From positions 3,546,501-3,610,500 of the forward strand of contig NZ_CP108882.1 in assembly GCF_036347055.1 (NCBI RefSeq): 64,000 bases of DNA. The letters run 5' to 3'. This DNA comes from Streptomyces sp. NBC_00820 (lineage in GTDB: Bacteria > Actinomycetota > Actinomycetes > Streptomycetales > Streptomycetaceae). Made by a program: the position numbers and the translations under genes. Under the pieces are notes generated by a model, which worked only from the letters and a program-made list of their open reading frames with translations, did not search any database and had not been told where the DNA came from. Of this stretch, positions 45,175 to 56,293 are shown in pieces (positions within the stretch are counted from its first letter, which is position 1; every line of letters begins with the position of its first letter).

Positions 45175-47028
45175 TCACTTGCCGAAGGCCATCATCAGCT
45201 TCTCCTGGGACTCGTCGTTGCCGGACAGCCGGGAGGAGGAGATGAAGAAGCGTCCGCCGGCCCACTCGACGTCCCCGTCGAAGAAGCCGTCCTCGATCTC
45301 CGCCGTGCCCGCCGGGTTCCGCAGCAGCGTGGCCGGCCGGTGCGAGCCGCCGGAAACCGGGACGGAGACGATCCGGCCGCCGCTGTCGTACGACGGCTGC
45401 ACGTACGCGATGAGCTTGCCGCCCTCGGTCTTCAGCGGGGACATCGGCTCGGCCACCGGGGACTTGACCCGCCACTCCTCCTTGCCGGTGGCGAGGCTGA
45501 TCGCGACGATCTCGTTGGCGCCGGTCCTGATGTCGGTGGGCAGGTAGAGCCTGCCGGAGTCGACGGCGACGCCCTGGCAGCCCTGGAGGTCGCGTTCGAG
45601 GATCGCCCAGCCGCAGCGCGGGGCGAACTTCTCGTCGACCTTGACCTCCGAGCGGAACGTGCCGTCCTTGGCGAAGGTCGTGATGTTCCAGGCCTTCTTG
45701 CTCTGGTTGGTCAGGTACACCACGAGCGGGTCGAGGGAGTAGGTCCGCGCGACCTTCCAGCCCTTCTTGACCTTCCGGGTCCACTTGACCTTGCCGGTGG
45801 AGGGGGTGAGTTCCTGGATCTCGTCGTGCTCGTCGTCGCCGCCGGCGCCGCAGGAGGCCACCTGGATCAGCCGGCCGCCGTCGCCCGCGAACGCCACCGG
45901 GAAGCAGGCGGCGCCGTACTTCTTCTTGTCGTAGAGCTTGTGGCCGCTGCCGATGTCGTAGGCCGTGCCGGACTGCGAGCGGCCGACCATCAGGGTCGTA
46001 CCGCTGACGGACAGTTCCACGTTGAGGGCGCTGTCGAACAGCGCGCCGTCGGCGACCTCGGCGCTCCAGCCCTTCTTGCCGGTGTCCAGGTCGATCTGCT
46101 GGAGCTGGTTGCACTTGGCGCGGTCACTGACGCCGCTCATGTAGGCCACGACGACCTTGCCGTCCGCCGACTGCCGCGGGGTGACCGCGCAGATCTTCTG
46201 CGGGAAGGAGACGGGGTCCCAGGCGGGAGCGCCGTCGCCGACGCGGTAGCCGAAGACCTGCTTGTACGCGGCCTTCACCGCCGTGTCGCCGGTGATCCAC
46301 AGGCCGGGTGCGTCGGCGCCGGAACCGGGGGCGTCGGGTGCGCTCTTGTACCAGAGCACCTTCGCCTCGCCGGGCGCGCGGCCCTCGTTGAGGTTCTCCG
46401 GGTCGGCGCCGCCGTCGCCCCTGCCGTCACCGGGGTTCACGGGAGCGTCGGAGGCGGACGGCTTGGCGTCGTCGCTCCGCTGCGCGACCGGCTTCCGCGT
46501 GCCGCCGTCGCCGTCGCCGGTGACCGCGTAGACGGTGCCGCCGATGACGAGCAGCGCGGCCACCGCGGCGCCGATGATCAGCGCTTTCTTCCGCTTGGGC
46601 GCCGTCGCCGGCTGCCCGCCGCCGTAGCCGGGCGCGCCCGGGTAGGGCGGCTGCTGCGGGTAGCCGTAGCCGGGCTGCGGGGCGTAGGGGCCGGACTGCG
46701 GGTAGCCGTAGCCGGGCTGCGGGGCGTACGGGCCCGGCTGAGGGGGGACGCCGTACGGTCCGGGGGTGTTGGGCGTGCCGTAGGGGCCGGGCTGGGCGTA
46801 GGGGCCGGGCGGCTGGGGGTGGCCGTAGCCGGGCTGCTGAGGGTGGCCGTAGCCGGGCTGGGGCGGCTGCGGAGGTGCCTGCGGTGGTGTCTGCGGCGGT
46901 ACCTGTGGCGGTACTTGCGGCGGTACTTGCGGCGGTGTCTGCGAGGCACCGGATCCACCGTCGTACGGCGGCTGGTCCTGTGGTGCTCCGAAGCCGTCCT
47001 GCGGCGGCCGGCCGGGCGGCTGAGTCAT
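45175..47028 (-). CDS. Membrane-anchored PQQ-type beta-propeller protein (copy B)
   Basis: 617 residues, same plan as the downstream copy: a longer proline-rich N-terminus (PQVPPQVPPQ and GYGYPQ repeats), one transmembrane helix (ALIIGAAVAALLVIGGTVY), an acidic linker and a propeller (DTGKKGWSAEV, STGKVKWTRKV, TGKEEWRVK). The two copies probably arose by tandem duplication and diverged. ATG 47028 is chosen because GAGGGGG lies about 9 bases upstream; ATG 47037 is too close to it. The 121-bp gap to copy A has no terminator, so they may be co-transcribed. Confidence 0.85.
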   Translation of the reverse strand: MTQPPGRPPQDGFGAPQDQPPYDGGSGASQTPPQVPPQVPPQVPPQTPPQAPPQPPQPGYGHPQQPGYGHPQPPGPYAQPGPYGTPNTPGPYGVPPQPGPYAPQPGYGYPQSGPYAPQPGYGYPQQPPYPGAPGYGGGQPATAPKRKKALIIGAAVAALLVIGGTVYAVTGDGDGGTRKPVAQRSDDAKPSASDAPVNPGDGRGDGGADPENLNEGRAPGEAKVLWYKSAPDAPGSGADAPGLWITGDTAVKAAYKQVFGYRVGDGAPAWDPVSFPQKICAVTPRQSADGKVVVAYMSGVSDRAKCNQLQQIDLDTGKKGWSAEVADGALFDSALNVELSVSGTTLMVGRSQSGTAYDIGSGHKLYDKKKYGAACFPVAFAGDGGRLIQVASCGAGGDDEHDEIQELTPSTGKVKWTRKVKKGWKVARTYSLDPLVVYLTNQSKKAWNITTFAKDGTFRSEVKVDEKFAPRCGWAILERDLQGCQGVAVDSGRLYLPTDIRTGANEIVAISLATGKEEWRVKSPVAEPMSPLKTEGGKLIAYVQPSYDSGGRIVSVPVSGGSHRPATLLRNPAGTAEIEDGFFDGDVEWAGGRFFISSSRLSGNDESQEKLMMAFGK

Positions 47029-47436
47029 CAGCGCCATCCCCCTCGTTCACTGATTTTTAGCCACACCCTGAGGTTCGTGACGGACCCAAGGTCGCTCAGA
47101 CAGTTCTCAGTCGGCTCTTTCTATCACCCGCCACCGACGGTGCACGGGGGTGCGCGGGCCGCTGTTCCCAAGGGACGACCGGCCCGTGATGCCGCCGTTA
47201 CCCGCCTTCACGCCCCCTTCACGCAGCGCGCGCACGAGCCTCTCGCGCGGCCGGATCACGCGGTACGCGCCGGTGGCCGGGAACGAGTCGAGGGGCGTAC
47301 GCCTTCGCTGCGCACGCCCCTCTCGTCTGCCGTCACGCGTCCCCCGTCACACGTGCCCGTCGTACGTCCCCCGTCACGCGCCCACGTCCCCCCGTGACGC
47401 GCGGCCCGTTACGCGTTCCCCGTTACGCGTTCCCCG
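47029..47436. other. 408-bp intergenic region with repeats
   Basis: No gene is seen. Notable are an inverted repeat GAGGGGCGT/ACGCCCCTC (47290-47298 with 47314-47322), possibly a terminator, and from about 47336 a degenerate array of CGTCACGCG/CGTTACGCGTTCCC units. The -10-like TTTTTAG at 47054 near copy B may belong to its promoter. Confidence 0.5.

Positions 47437-47446
<10 letters not shown>
47336..47446. repeat. Degenerate CCCCGT(C/T)ACGCG repeats running into the ABC-F stop codon
   Basis: At least six imperfect units of 10-16 bases (CCCGTCACACGTG, CCCGTCACGCG, CCCGTTACGCGTTC twice, CCCGTCACGCGTCC). The last unit contains the stop codon of the ABC-F gene at 47437-47439. Confidence 0.65.
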
Positions 47447-49245
<1,799 letters not shown>

Positions 49246-49403
49246 TTCACTCCTGTGCAGGGGGGTCGGTCAGCCTTCAAGCGTAGGGCCTGCGGCCGGC
49301 TGGGCGGGGCGGGCGGGGGTGGTCACTCATTGTGGTGACGTGATCCACGATCCACGGTTACGGTGGGAAGGCAGGCCACAGGATCCTGTCCATGGGAGGA
49401 ACC

Positions 49404-50021
49404 ATGACTGCCGAGCCGATCTCCGAGGCCGCGGAGCCCGCCTCCGAGCCGACCTCGCCTTGGCCGGTGCCTCCGGCGGACGGTTGGAGCGTGGACGACC
49501 TGTTCACCCTGCCCGACCTCCCGCCGCACACCGAGTTGATCGACGGAAGTCTGGTCTTCGTGAGCCCGCAGCGCCGTTTCCATGCCAACGTCATCGATCT
49601 GCTGGTCAACGGCCTGCGCCAGATCCTGCCAACCGAGTTCAGGGTTAGCCGCGAGATGACGGTCGTCCTCGACAAGCGCAACGGTCCCGAGCCGGACGTC
49701 AGTGTGATCAGGGCGGACGCGATCACCGGGCCCGCCCAGACGAGTTTCGAGGCCAAGGACGTGGTCCTGGCCATCGAGGTCGTCTCACCTGACTCGGAGT
49801 CCCGCGACCGCACGACCAAGCCACGGAAGTACGCGGCGGCCGGAATCGAGAACTTCTGGCGCGTCGAGGAGGACGGACACTCCGGCAGGCCCGTCGTCCA
49901 CGTCTACGAACTCGACCCGGTCACCAGGACCTATGTGCACGCGGGTATGCATCGCGACGCGATCGACGTCACCAAGCCCTACCCGATCGACATCGACCTG
50001 ACCGCCATCGACGCCTTCTGA
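49404..50021 (+). CDS. Uma2/DUF820-family restriction-endonuclease-fold protein
   Basis: 205 residues. PD-(D/E)XK-like core: a Glu in PHTELIDGSLVF, Asp in PEPDVSVI, and EVVSPDSESRDRTTKPRKY, where the E and K complete the motif. Uma2 proteins are numerous in Streptomyces and cyanobacteria; they are predicted nucleases of unknown target. ATG 49404 has GGGAGGAA upstream. Its stop is 11 bp from the convergent ispE stop. Confidence 0.88.
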   Translation: MTAEPISEAAEPASEPTSPWPVPPADGWSVDDLFTLPDLPPHTELIDGSLVFVSPQRRFHANVIDLLVNGLRQILPTEFRVSREMTVVLDKRNGPEPDVSVIRADAITGPAQTSFEAKDVVLAIEVVSPDSESRDRTTKPRKYAAAGIENFWRVEEDGHSGRPVVHVYELDPVTRTYVHAGMHRDAIDVTKPYPIDIDLTAIDAF

Positions 50022-50032
50022 GCCCGCGTGCC

Positions 50033-50926
50033 TCAGCACACCGTGGCCCCCGCCGCAGGTCCCGGCGCCGTACGCACCGACCGGCATGTACCGGAGGTCC
50101 GCAGGGCCGCGGCCACCTTCTCCGCCGACTCGGCATCGCGGGTGAGGAACGCCGTCGTCGGACCCGACCCCGAGACCAGCGCGGCGAGCGCACCGGCCTC
50201 GCGTCCGGCCGCCAGCGTGTCCGCCAGCTCCGGGAACAGGGACAGCGCGGCGGGCTGGAGGTCGTTCGAGACAGTGGCCGCCAGCGCCTCCGGGTCGCCC
50301 TTGGCCAGGGCGTCGAGCAGCGGCTGGGACGCCACCGGCTCCGGGATCTCCCGCCCTTCCGCCAGCCGGTCGAACTCGCGGAAGACCGCCGGGGTGGACA
50401 GGCCGCGCTCGGCCATCGCGAAGACCCAGTGGAAGGTGCCGCCGACTTCCAGGGGCGTCAGCTTCTCGCCGCGTCCGGTACCGAGGGCGGCGCCGCCGAC
50501 CAGGCTGAACGGCACGTCGCTGCCCAGCTCGGCGCAGATGTCGAGGAGTTCGGCGCGGGAGGCACCGGTGCCCCACAGCGCGTCGCAGGCCACCAGGGCG
50601 CCCGCGCCGTCCGCGCTGCCGCCCGCCATGCCGCCGGCGACCGGGATGTCCTTGGCGATGTGGATGTGCACGTTCGGCTCGATGCCGCGCCGCCCGGCGA
50701 GGGCGATCGCGGCACGCGCGGCGAGGTTGGTGCGGTCCAGGGGGACCTGGGCGGCGTCCGGGCCCTCGCAGGTGACGCGCAGCTCGTCGGCGGGGGTCAC
50801 CGTGACCTCGTCGTACAGGCCGACGGCGAGGAAGACGTTGGCCAGGTCGTGGAAGCCGTCGGGGCGGGCGGCGCCCACCGCGAGCTGGACGTTGACCTTG
50901 GCCGGGACTCGCACGGTGACGCTCAC
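50033..50926 (-). CDS. ispE: 4-diphosphocytidyl-2-C-methyl-D-erythritol kinase
   Basis: 297 residues of the GHMP kinase family. The ATP loop reads [17 protein letters not shown] and the N-terminus [14 protein letters not shown] is typical. It phosphorylates CDP-ME in the MEP isoprenoid pathway. GTG 50926 overlaps the rsmA stop (GTGA) and follows GGGGGAG. The rsmA-ispE order is a conserved actinobacterial arrangement. Confidence 0.95.
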   Translation of the reverse strand: MSVTVRVPAKVNVQLAVGAARPDGFHDLANVFLAVGLYDEVTVTPADELRVTCEGPDAAQVPLDRTNLAARAAIALAGRRGIEPNVHIHIAKDIPVAGGMAGGSADGAGALVACDALWGTGASRAELLDICAELGSDVPFSLVGGAALGTGRGEKLTPLEVGGTFHWVFAMAERGLSTPAVFREFDRLAEGREIPEPVASQPLLDALAKGDPEALAATVSNDLQPAALSLFPELADTLAAGREAGALAALVSGSGPTTAFLTRDAESAEKVAAALRTSGTCRSVRTAPGPAAGATVC

Positions 50927-51801
50927 TTGCCGCTCTCCCCCTGCTGCTTGTGCTCGGCGATCCGCGCGAACTCCTCGACGGTCAGGGCCTCCCCGCGCGC
51001 CTGCGGCGAGATGCCCGCGGCGACCAGGGCGGCCTCGGCGGCGGGCGCGGACCCGGCCCAGCCGGCCAGCGCCGCGCGCAAGGTCTTGCGGCGCTGCGCG
51101 AAGGCGGCGTCCACGACCGCGAAGACCTCCTTCTTGGAGGCCGTCGTGTCGACCGGCTCGGTGCGCCGGACCAGGGAGACCAGGCCGCTGTCGACGTTCG
51201 GCGCGGGCCAGAAGACGTTGCGCCCGATGGCACCGGCCCGCTTCACGTGGGCGTACCAGTTGGCCTTCACGGACGGCACGCCGTACACCTTGTTGCCGGG
51301 CGCGGCGGCGAGGCGGTCGGCGACCTCGGACTGCACCATCACCAGCGTCCGCTCGATGCTCGGGAAGGTGGCGAGCATGTGCAGCAGGACGGGGACGGCG
51401 ACGTTGTAGGGCAGGTTCGCGACCAGGGCCGTCGGGGGCGGCCCGGGCAGCTCGGTGACGTGCATCGCGTCGGAGTGGACCAGCGCGAAGCGGTCGGCGC
51501 GCTCCGGCATGCGGGCGGCGACGGTCGGGGGAAGCGCGGAGGCCAGCACGTCGTCGATCTCGACGGCGACGACCCGGTCGGCGGCCTCCAGCAGCCCGAG
51601 CGTCAGGGAGCCGAGCCCCGGGCCGACCTCGACGACCACGTCGTCGGGGCGGACGTCGGCGGTACGGACGATGCGCCGGACCGTGTTGGCGTCGATCACG
51701 AAGTTCTGGCCGCGCTGCTTGGTGGGACGAACACCGAGCGCTGCCGCCAGCTCACGGATGTCGGCGGGACCGAGGAGGGCGTCGGGGGTGGGGCTGCTCA
51801 C
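50923..51801 (-). CDS. rsmA: 16S rRNA dimethyladenosine transferase
   Basis: 292 residues. SAM site [11 protein letters not shown], substrate site [10 protein letters not shown], and the opening [10 protein letters not shown] are those of KsgA/RsmA, which dimethylates two adjacent adenosines in helix 45 of 16S rRNA as a late ribosome-assembly check. GTG 51801 gives the family-typical start, although its ribosome site is weak. It is coupled to ispE by GTGA. Confidence 0.95.
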   Translation of the reverse strand: MSSPTPDALLGPADIRELAAALGVRPTKQRGQNFVIDANTVRRIVRTADVRPDDVVVEVGPGLGSLTLGLLEAADRVVAVEIDDVLASALPPTVAARMPERADRFALVHSDAMHVTELPGPPPTALVANLPYNVAVPVLLHMLATFPSIERTLVMVQSEVADRLAAAPGNKVYGVPSVKANWYAHVKRAGAIGRNVFWPAPNVDSGLVSLVRRTEPVDTTASKKEVFAVVDAAFAQRRKTLRAALAGWAGSAPAAEAALVAAGISPQARGEALTVEEFARIAEHKQQGESGK

Positions 51802-51932
51802 GGGACAAGGGTACGGGGGCGAATCCGCCGGGGCTGCCAGGTGGCCGGTGCGGTAGCCGGACGAGGTGGGGAGCACGGCCCGGTTCTGCCGCGAAGTCGC
51901 CGTCCACGACCCGGCCGACGACACCGCGACTT

Positions 51933-51978
51933 CCCCAGGGGCGCGGGGAACTGCGCGACCAGCCACGACGGGTCCGCA
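51933..51978. repeat. Dispersed Streptomyces intergenic repeat (GGGGCGCGGGGAACTGCGCG type)
   Basis: TTCCCCAGGGGCGCGGGGAA forms an inverted end, followed by CTGCGCGACCAGCCACGACG. This unit is found between genes across many Streptomyces genomes. It lies in the 245-bp gap between the rpf and rsmA genes, where nothing else is recognised. Confidence 0.7.
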
Positions 51979-52046
51979 CCCCAACCCCCGCCCCCGACCA
52001 CCCCGCCCACCACACGCCAGAGCGCACCCCCGCTTCCCCAGGGTCA

Positions 52047-53477
52047 CTACGAGTGCAGCCGTGCCCCGCAGTGCGGCCACGGAGTGTCGCCGCGGTGGAC
52101 GTACAGCTTCTTCGCCCGGAAGGTCTGCTCCTCCGCCGGGGCGTCCTGTGGGCGGCCGTTGCCGCCGAGGCTGTGCCAGGTGCGAGTGTCGAACTGGTAG
52201 AGGCCGCCGTAGGTGCCCGAGGGGTCGACGGCGCCGGGGCGGCTGCCGGACTCGCAGGCGGCCAGCGCGTGCCAGTTGAGGCCGTCCGCCCCGCTCACGG
52301 AGGCCGGGCGGGGCTTGGTGCCGATCTTCACCAGCTGCCGGCGTGGCTCGCGCACCACCTCGGAGCCCTCCTGGCGCGGTCTCTCCCGGACGCCGTTCAC
52401 GGTGCGCACGAGGTAGGTGATCCGCCGCAGTCCGGGCCGGCCGGGCCGTTCGACGACCTCGGTGCCCTTGAAGAGCGTGGGGTCGTTCGTGCGCTCGACG
52501 CCGAACGGGATCGGCTCCTCGTGGACCTCCCGGCTGCCGGTCACCCGCAGCACGGTCACGGTCTGCCCGTCGCGCGGGAAGCCGGCGCCCGGAACGGAGG
52601 TGGTGTCCTGGCCGCGCAGGGTGACCCCGGCCTCCTCGACGACCTCGCGGACGGTGGCCGCGTTGGTGCGGACGGTCCGGGTGCGGCCGTCCGCCATGAT
52701 CGTGACGGCCCGCTCGGTGCGCACGTCGAGCGCGAGGCCGGCGCGTCCGATGCCCTGGGAGCGGGAGGCCGACAGATACGCGCCCTCGGCGCGCACCCCC
52801 AGTTCCCGGAGCGCCCCGTCCACGGTGTCCGCCGTCGTCCACACCTCGCGCCGCTCGCCGTCCAGGGTGAGCCGGACGGGGCGGCCGTAGCGCACCGCGA
52901 CCTCGTCGCCGCTGGCGAGCGCCTCGCCGGGGGCGGGCGCGACCATGTCGTGGGCGCCCACGCGTACGCCCTCCTCGGCGAGCAGTTCGCTCACGTCGTC
53001 GGCGAAGGTGTGCAGGGTGCGCGGCCGGCCGTCGACGCTCAGCTCGATCGCCTTGTCCTTGGCCACGAAGGCGGTGGTGCCGCCGGCGAGGAACGCGACG
53101 ACCAGCGCCTGCGGCAGCAGCCGGCGCACCGCGGACTCCGGGCGCTCGACACAGCGCCCCTTGCGGCGGCGCGTGCCACGGCCGCCCTTTCGCACGGCTC
53201 CCGCAGGCTCCGCGGCCACGCCGGGCGCCCACGCCTCGAAGTCGGGAACCGTCGCCGCGGGGCCACAGGCCGCCGCGTCGAAGTCGAGGGCCGGCATCTC
53301 GGGTGCGCTCGCCGCCTGCCTCGGCAGCGGCAGTACCGGCTCGGTGACGAAGTACGCCTCGGCCTCGTAGGCGGGCCGGTAGGTGTCCTCGCACATCCCG
53401 TACGGCAGCGTCTCCGCGGTGTGTACGGAGGCGTCGTGGCCGTAGGGGTCGTACGTCTCGTACGGCGACTTGCTCAC
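52047..53477 (-). CDS. Resuscitation-promoting factor, RpfB-like architecture
   Basis: 476 residues. A charged cytosolic N-terminus of ~130 residues, one transmembrane helix ([19 protein letters not shown]), three DUF348 repeats (~150-320), a G5 domain (~320-395) and a C-terminal Rpf catalytic domain ([13 protein letters not shown], Glu in ACESG being the catalytic acid, with GGLYQF and a C-terminal Cys). This is the RpfB plan of mycobacteria. It cleaves peptidoglycan glycan strands at germination or growth. GTG 53477 has GGAG upstream. A similar gene occupies this place in S. coelicolor. Confidence 0.9.
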   Translation of the reverse strand: MSKSPYETYDPYGHDASVHTAETLPYGMCEDTYRPAYEAEAYFVTEPVLPLPRQAASAPEMPALDFDAAACGPAATVPDFEAWAPGVAAEPAGAVRKGGRGTRRRKGRCVERPESAVRRLLPQALVVAFLAGGTTAFVAKDKAIELSVDGRPRTLHTFADDVSELLAEEGVRVGAHDMVAPAPGEALASGDEVAVRYGRPVRLTLDGERREVWTTADTVDGALRELGVRAEGAYLSASRSQGIGRAGLALDVRTERAVTIMADGRTRTVRTNAATVREVVEEAGVTLRGQDTTSVPGAGFPRDGQTVTVLRVTGSREVHEEPIPFGVERTNDPTLFKGTEVVERPGRPGLRRITYLVRTVNGVRERPRQEGSEVVREPRRQLVKIGTKPRPASVSGADGLNWHALAACESGSRPGAVDPSGTYGGLYQFDTRTWHSLGGNGRPQDAPAEEQTFRAKKLYVHRGDTPWPHCGARLHS

Positions 53478-53599
53478 GCCGACACGCTCCAGGGGGCCAG
53501 AGGGGTCCGGATCGGGCCCCCAGAACCTAGCGGAGCGGGCGTCACTCTCCAAAGCGACGCGACTACGCACAGTCGCGCCTCGAACTGGCGCTCCGGTGC

Positions 53600-54532
53600 T
53601 CAGTAACCGAAGGCGCGGGCCGTGTTCGCGCCCAGGGCCGTCGCCAGCGCGTCCTCGTCGATGCCGCGCACGGCGGCCATCGCGCGCACGGTGACCGGGA
53701 CCAGATAGGGGGCGTTCGGCCGTCCGCGGTAAGGCGCCGGGGTCAGGAAGGGCGCGTCGGTCTCGACGAGGACCAGCTCCAGCGGGGCCACGGCCAGCGC
53801 GTCCCGCAGGTTCTGGGCGTTCTTGAAGGTGACGTTCCCGGCGAAGGACATGTAGTAGCCCTCGCGCGCGCAGACCTCGGCCATCTCGGCGTCGCCGGAG
53901 TAGCAGTGGAAGACGGTGCGCTCGGGGGCACCCTCCTCCCGCAGCACGCGCAGGACGTCGTCGTGGGCGTCGCGGTCGTGGATGACCAGGGCCTTGCCGT
54001 GCCGCTTGGCGATCTCGATGTGGGCGCGGAAGGACGCCTCCTGCGCCTCCTTGCCCTCGGGGCCGGTGCGGAAGTGGTCCAGGCCGGTCTCGCCGACGCC
54101 CTTGACCTGCGGCAGCGCGGCGAGCCGGTCGATCTCGGCCAGGGCCTCGTCCAGCGCGGCCTGCCCGCCCGGCCCCCGCGCGCCCTGCCGGGACCAGCCG
54201 TCGGGGTCGCCGTGCACGATGCGCGGGGCCTCGTTGGGGTGCAGGGCCACGGCGGCGTGCACGTTCTCGAACGCGGCGGCCGTCTCGGCGGCCCACCGTG
54301 AGCCGTTGATGTCGCAGCCGACCTGCACGACGGTCGTCACGCCGACCGACGCCGCCTTCGCGAGGCCCTCCTCGACCGTGCCCGACTGCATGTCGAGGTG
54401 GGTGTGCGAGTCGGCGACGGGCACCCGCAGGGGCGCCGGGAGCGGCGGAGCGGCGTGCTTGTCGCGCTTGTCGTCCTTGGCGGCGTGGCCGGCATGGGCG
54501 GCGTGACCGGCGGGACCGGCGTTCGAAGGCAT
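53600..54532 (-). CDS. tatD: TatD-family metal-dependent hydrolase (DNase)
   Basis: 310 residues of the TIM-barrel amidohydrolase type. DSHTHLD supplies the first metal His pair; GETGLDHFR, HCYSGD and ETDAPFLTP follow in the expected order. TatD enzymes are 3'-5' exonucleases or D-aminoacyl-related hydrolases used in DNA quality control. The first ~35 residues are an Ala/His/Lys-rich extension (HAAHAGHAAKDDK). ATG 54532. A zinc-ribbon gene lies upstream. Confidence 0.93.
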   Translation of the reverse strand: MPSNAGPAGHAAHAGHAAKDDKRDKHAAPPLPAPLRVPVADSHTHLDMQSGTVEEGLAKAASVGVTTVVQVGCDINGSRWAAETAAAFENVHAAVALHPNEAPRIVHGDPDGWSRQGARGPGGQAALDEALAEIDRLAALPQVKGVGETGLDHFRTGPEGKEAQEASFRAHIEIAKRHGKALVIHDRDAHDDVLRVLREEGAPERTVFHCYSGDAEMAEVCAREGYYMSFAGNVTFKNAQNLRDALAVAPLELVLVETDAPFLTPAPYRGRPNAPYLVPVTVRAMAAVRGIDEDALATALGANTARAFGY

Positions 54533-54657
54533 GACCCGATCCTACGAAAGGGCCATGCCTGATCGATTCCGCCGGACCCGCCCCTGACCTCGGGCCCCGG
54601 GCCTCGGCCCCCGGACGACACCGGACCTCGGGCCTCGGCCCCGCCCTGGCCCCCGGG

Positions 54658-55047
54658 TCAGCTCGCCCGGCGCTGGAACGGATGCAGGAGATCGGACAGA
54701 TGCCAGTGGTGCTCTTCCCGGGCCCCGGTGACCTCGACGGCCGCCGCCGGCGTGGCGCGGTGGGCCCGTACGGCCGCGCCGCGCACCGACGAGACCTGCC
54801 CCGCGCGCATGATTCGCACGACGTGGCCGTCGCAGTTCTGGCACGCCGGCCGGCTCAGCGGGGACGGCACGACCCGGCCGTCGGCCACGTACCTGATGAA
54901 CTCCTGGCCCTTGGCATCGGTGTGGTGCTCTATCGCGTACGACTGCTCCCAGCCGTGCCCGCATCGCATGCAGGCGAACGCGTACGACTCGTGGACGGTG
55001 GCGGTGCCCGTGCCGCTGAGGCCGGTCTGCCCTGCGATCTCGCTCAT
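54658..55047 (-). CDS. Hypothetical zinc-ribbon-like protein
   Basis: 129 residues with two CxxC knuckles (CMRC at 26-29 and CQNC at 69-72) about 40 residues apart, likely binding one zinc. A histidine-rich middle (AIEHHTD) and C-terminus (EEHHWHL) are notable. I do not recognise a named family. ATG 55047 has AGAGGAG upstream. The region 5' holds two perfect hairpins (55087-55130). Confidence 0.75.
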   Translation of the reverse strand: MSEIAGQTGLSGTGTATVHESYAFACMRCGHGWEQSYAIEHHTDAKGQEFIRYVADGRVVPSPLSRPACQNCDGHVVRIMRAGQVSSVRGAAVRAHRATPAAAVEVTGAREEHHWHLSDLLHPFQRRAS

Positions 55048-55086
55048 TCCAGCTCCTCTTGTCCGCTGGACAAGCACCCCGGTGCC

Positions 55087-55130
55087 GGGATTCCCCCGGA
55101 ATCCCTAGGGGTGAGGGACGGTTCGTCCCT
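55087..55130 (-). promoter_or_regulatory. Two adjacent perfect inverted repeats upstream of the zinc-ribbon gene
   Basis: GGGATTCC-CCC-GGAATCCC (55087-55105) and AGGGACG-GTT-CGTCCCT (55114-55130). In RNA they would make two tight hairpins 40-80 bases before the start at 55047. Confidence 0.5.
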
Positions 55131-55340
55131 GGACCCAGTGGACGCCTTCACGAGCGCGAACGCAGCCCTCCTGTCGACTGTTGGACCCGTCTTGGGCGAT
55201 CCTTGCCAGAACCCCCCTGAGCAGCGGACAAGCCCTTTGCTTTCCGCGCCCCGCCTTTGCCCGTGCATGGGGCGCACACGTGACCGTCGGCGGAGCGCGC
55301 AGCCGCTCCCGGGCGGCGCGCAGGCCACCCGGGACGCCGC

Positions 55341-56189
55341 CTACCGATCAGTCCGCTTGGCGGCGACCACCGCGTCGAACACGACCCTCTTGGGCAGCCC
55401 GGCCTCCACCGCGACGGCGGCGATGGCCTCCTTGCGCCGCTCGCCTGCCTCCTCGCGCACCCGCACCCGGCGCACCAGCTCCTCGGCGTCGAGTTCCTCG
55501 GGCCCGGTCTCGGGCGCGCCCTCGACGACGACGGTGATCTCGCCGCGCACGCCCTCGGCCGCCCAGGCGGCCAGCTCGCCGAGCGGCCCCCGCTTGATCT
55601 CCTCGTACGTCTTGGTCAGCTCACGGCACACGGCGGCGCGGCGGTCCGCGCCGAAGGCCTCGGCCATGGCGGCGAGGGTGTCGTCGAGCCGGTGCGGGGC
55701 CTCGAAGTAGACGAGGGTCCGCCGCTCGGCGGCGACCTCGCGCAGCCGGGACAGCCGTTCCCCCGCCTTGCGGGGCAGGAAGCCCTCGAAGCAGAAGCGG
55801 TCGACGGGCAGCCCGGACAGGGCGAGCGCGGTCAGCACGGCGGACGGTCCGGGGACCGCGGTGACCTTGATGTCCTTCTCGACGGCCGCCGCGACCAACC
55901 GGTAGCCGGGGTCGGAGACCGAGGGCATGCCGGCGTCCGTGACGAGCAGCACACGGGCGCCGCCGAGCAGCTCCTCGACCAGTTCGGGGGTGCGCGCGGA
56001 CTCGTTGCCCTCGAAGTAGGACACCACGCGGCCCCTGGGCGTCACGCCGAGGGCCTGGGTCAGCCGGCGCAGCCGCCGGGTGTCCTCGGCGGCCACGAGG
56101 TCGGCGCCCGCGAGCTCTTCGGCGAGCCGGGGCGGCGCGTCAGCGACGTCGCCGATGGGTGTTCCTGCCAGGACAAGGGTTCCAGTCAC
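55341..56189 (-). CDS. rsmI: 16S rRNA (cytidine-1402-2'-O)-methyltransferase
   Basis: 282 residues of the tetrapyrrole-methylase fold: LVLAGTPIGDVADAP opening, LVTDAGMPSVSDPG, VPGPSAVLTAL and FEGFLPRK are RsmI marks. It adds the 2'-O-methyl group to C1402 in the decoding centre, with RsmH. GTG 56189 follows GGGAGG. It is divergent from pmt with about 100 bp between, as in S. coelicolor. Confidence 0.95.
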   Translation of the reverse strand: MTGTLVLAGTPIGDVADAPPRLAEELAGADLVAAEDTRRLRRLTQALGVTPRGRVVSYFEGNESARTPELVEELLGGARVLLVTDAGMPSVSDPGYRLVAAAVEKDIKVTAVPGPSAVLTALALSGLPVDRFCFEGFLPRKAGERLSRLREVAAERRTLVYFEAPHRLDDTLAAMAEAFGADRRAAVCRELTKTYEEIKRGPLGELAAWAAEGVRGEITVVVEGAPETGPEELDAEELVRRVRVREEAGERRKEAIAAVAVEAGLPKRVVFDAVVAAKRTDR

Positions 56190-56293
56190 GCCCCCATCCT
56201 CCCAGGGCCGCCGGGAGGGGGGAAAACGACCGTATCCCGACCGGTACCTCACATGCGCGGGACTCACACAGAACGGTTCCCTACGATGGCGCG

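Noticed and set aside
51802..52046. Small gene between rsmA and the Rpf gene
   Set aside because: Contains a dispersed Streptomyces repeat and no frame with a start, ribosome site and protein-like codons.
53478..53599. Possible c-di-AMP (ydaO-type) riboswitch before the Rpf gene
   Set aside because: The gap is only 122 bp and shows no conserved riboswitch core. That element belongs to rpfA-type genes, not this RpfB-like one.
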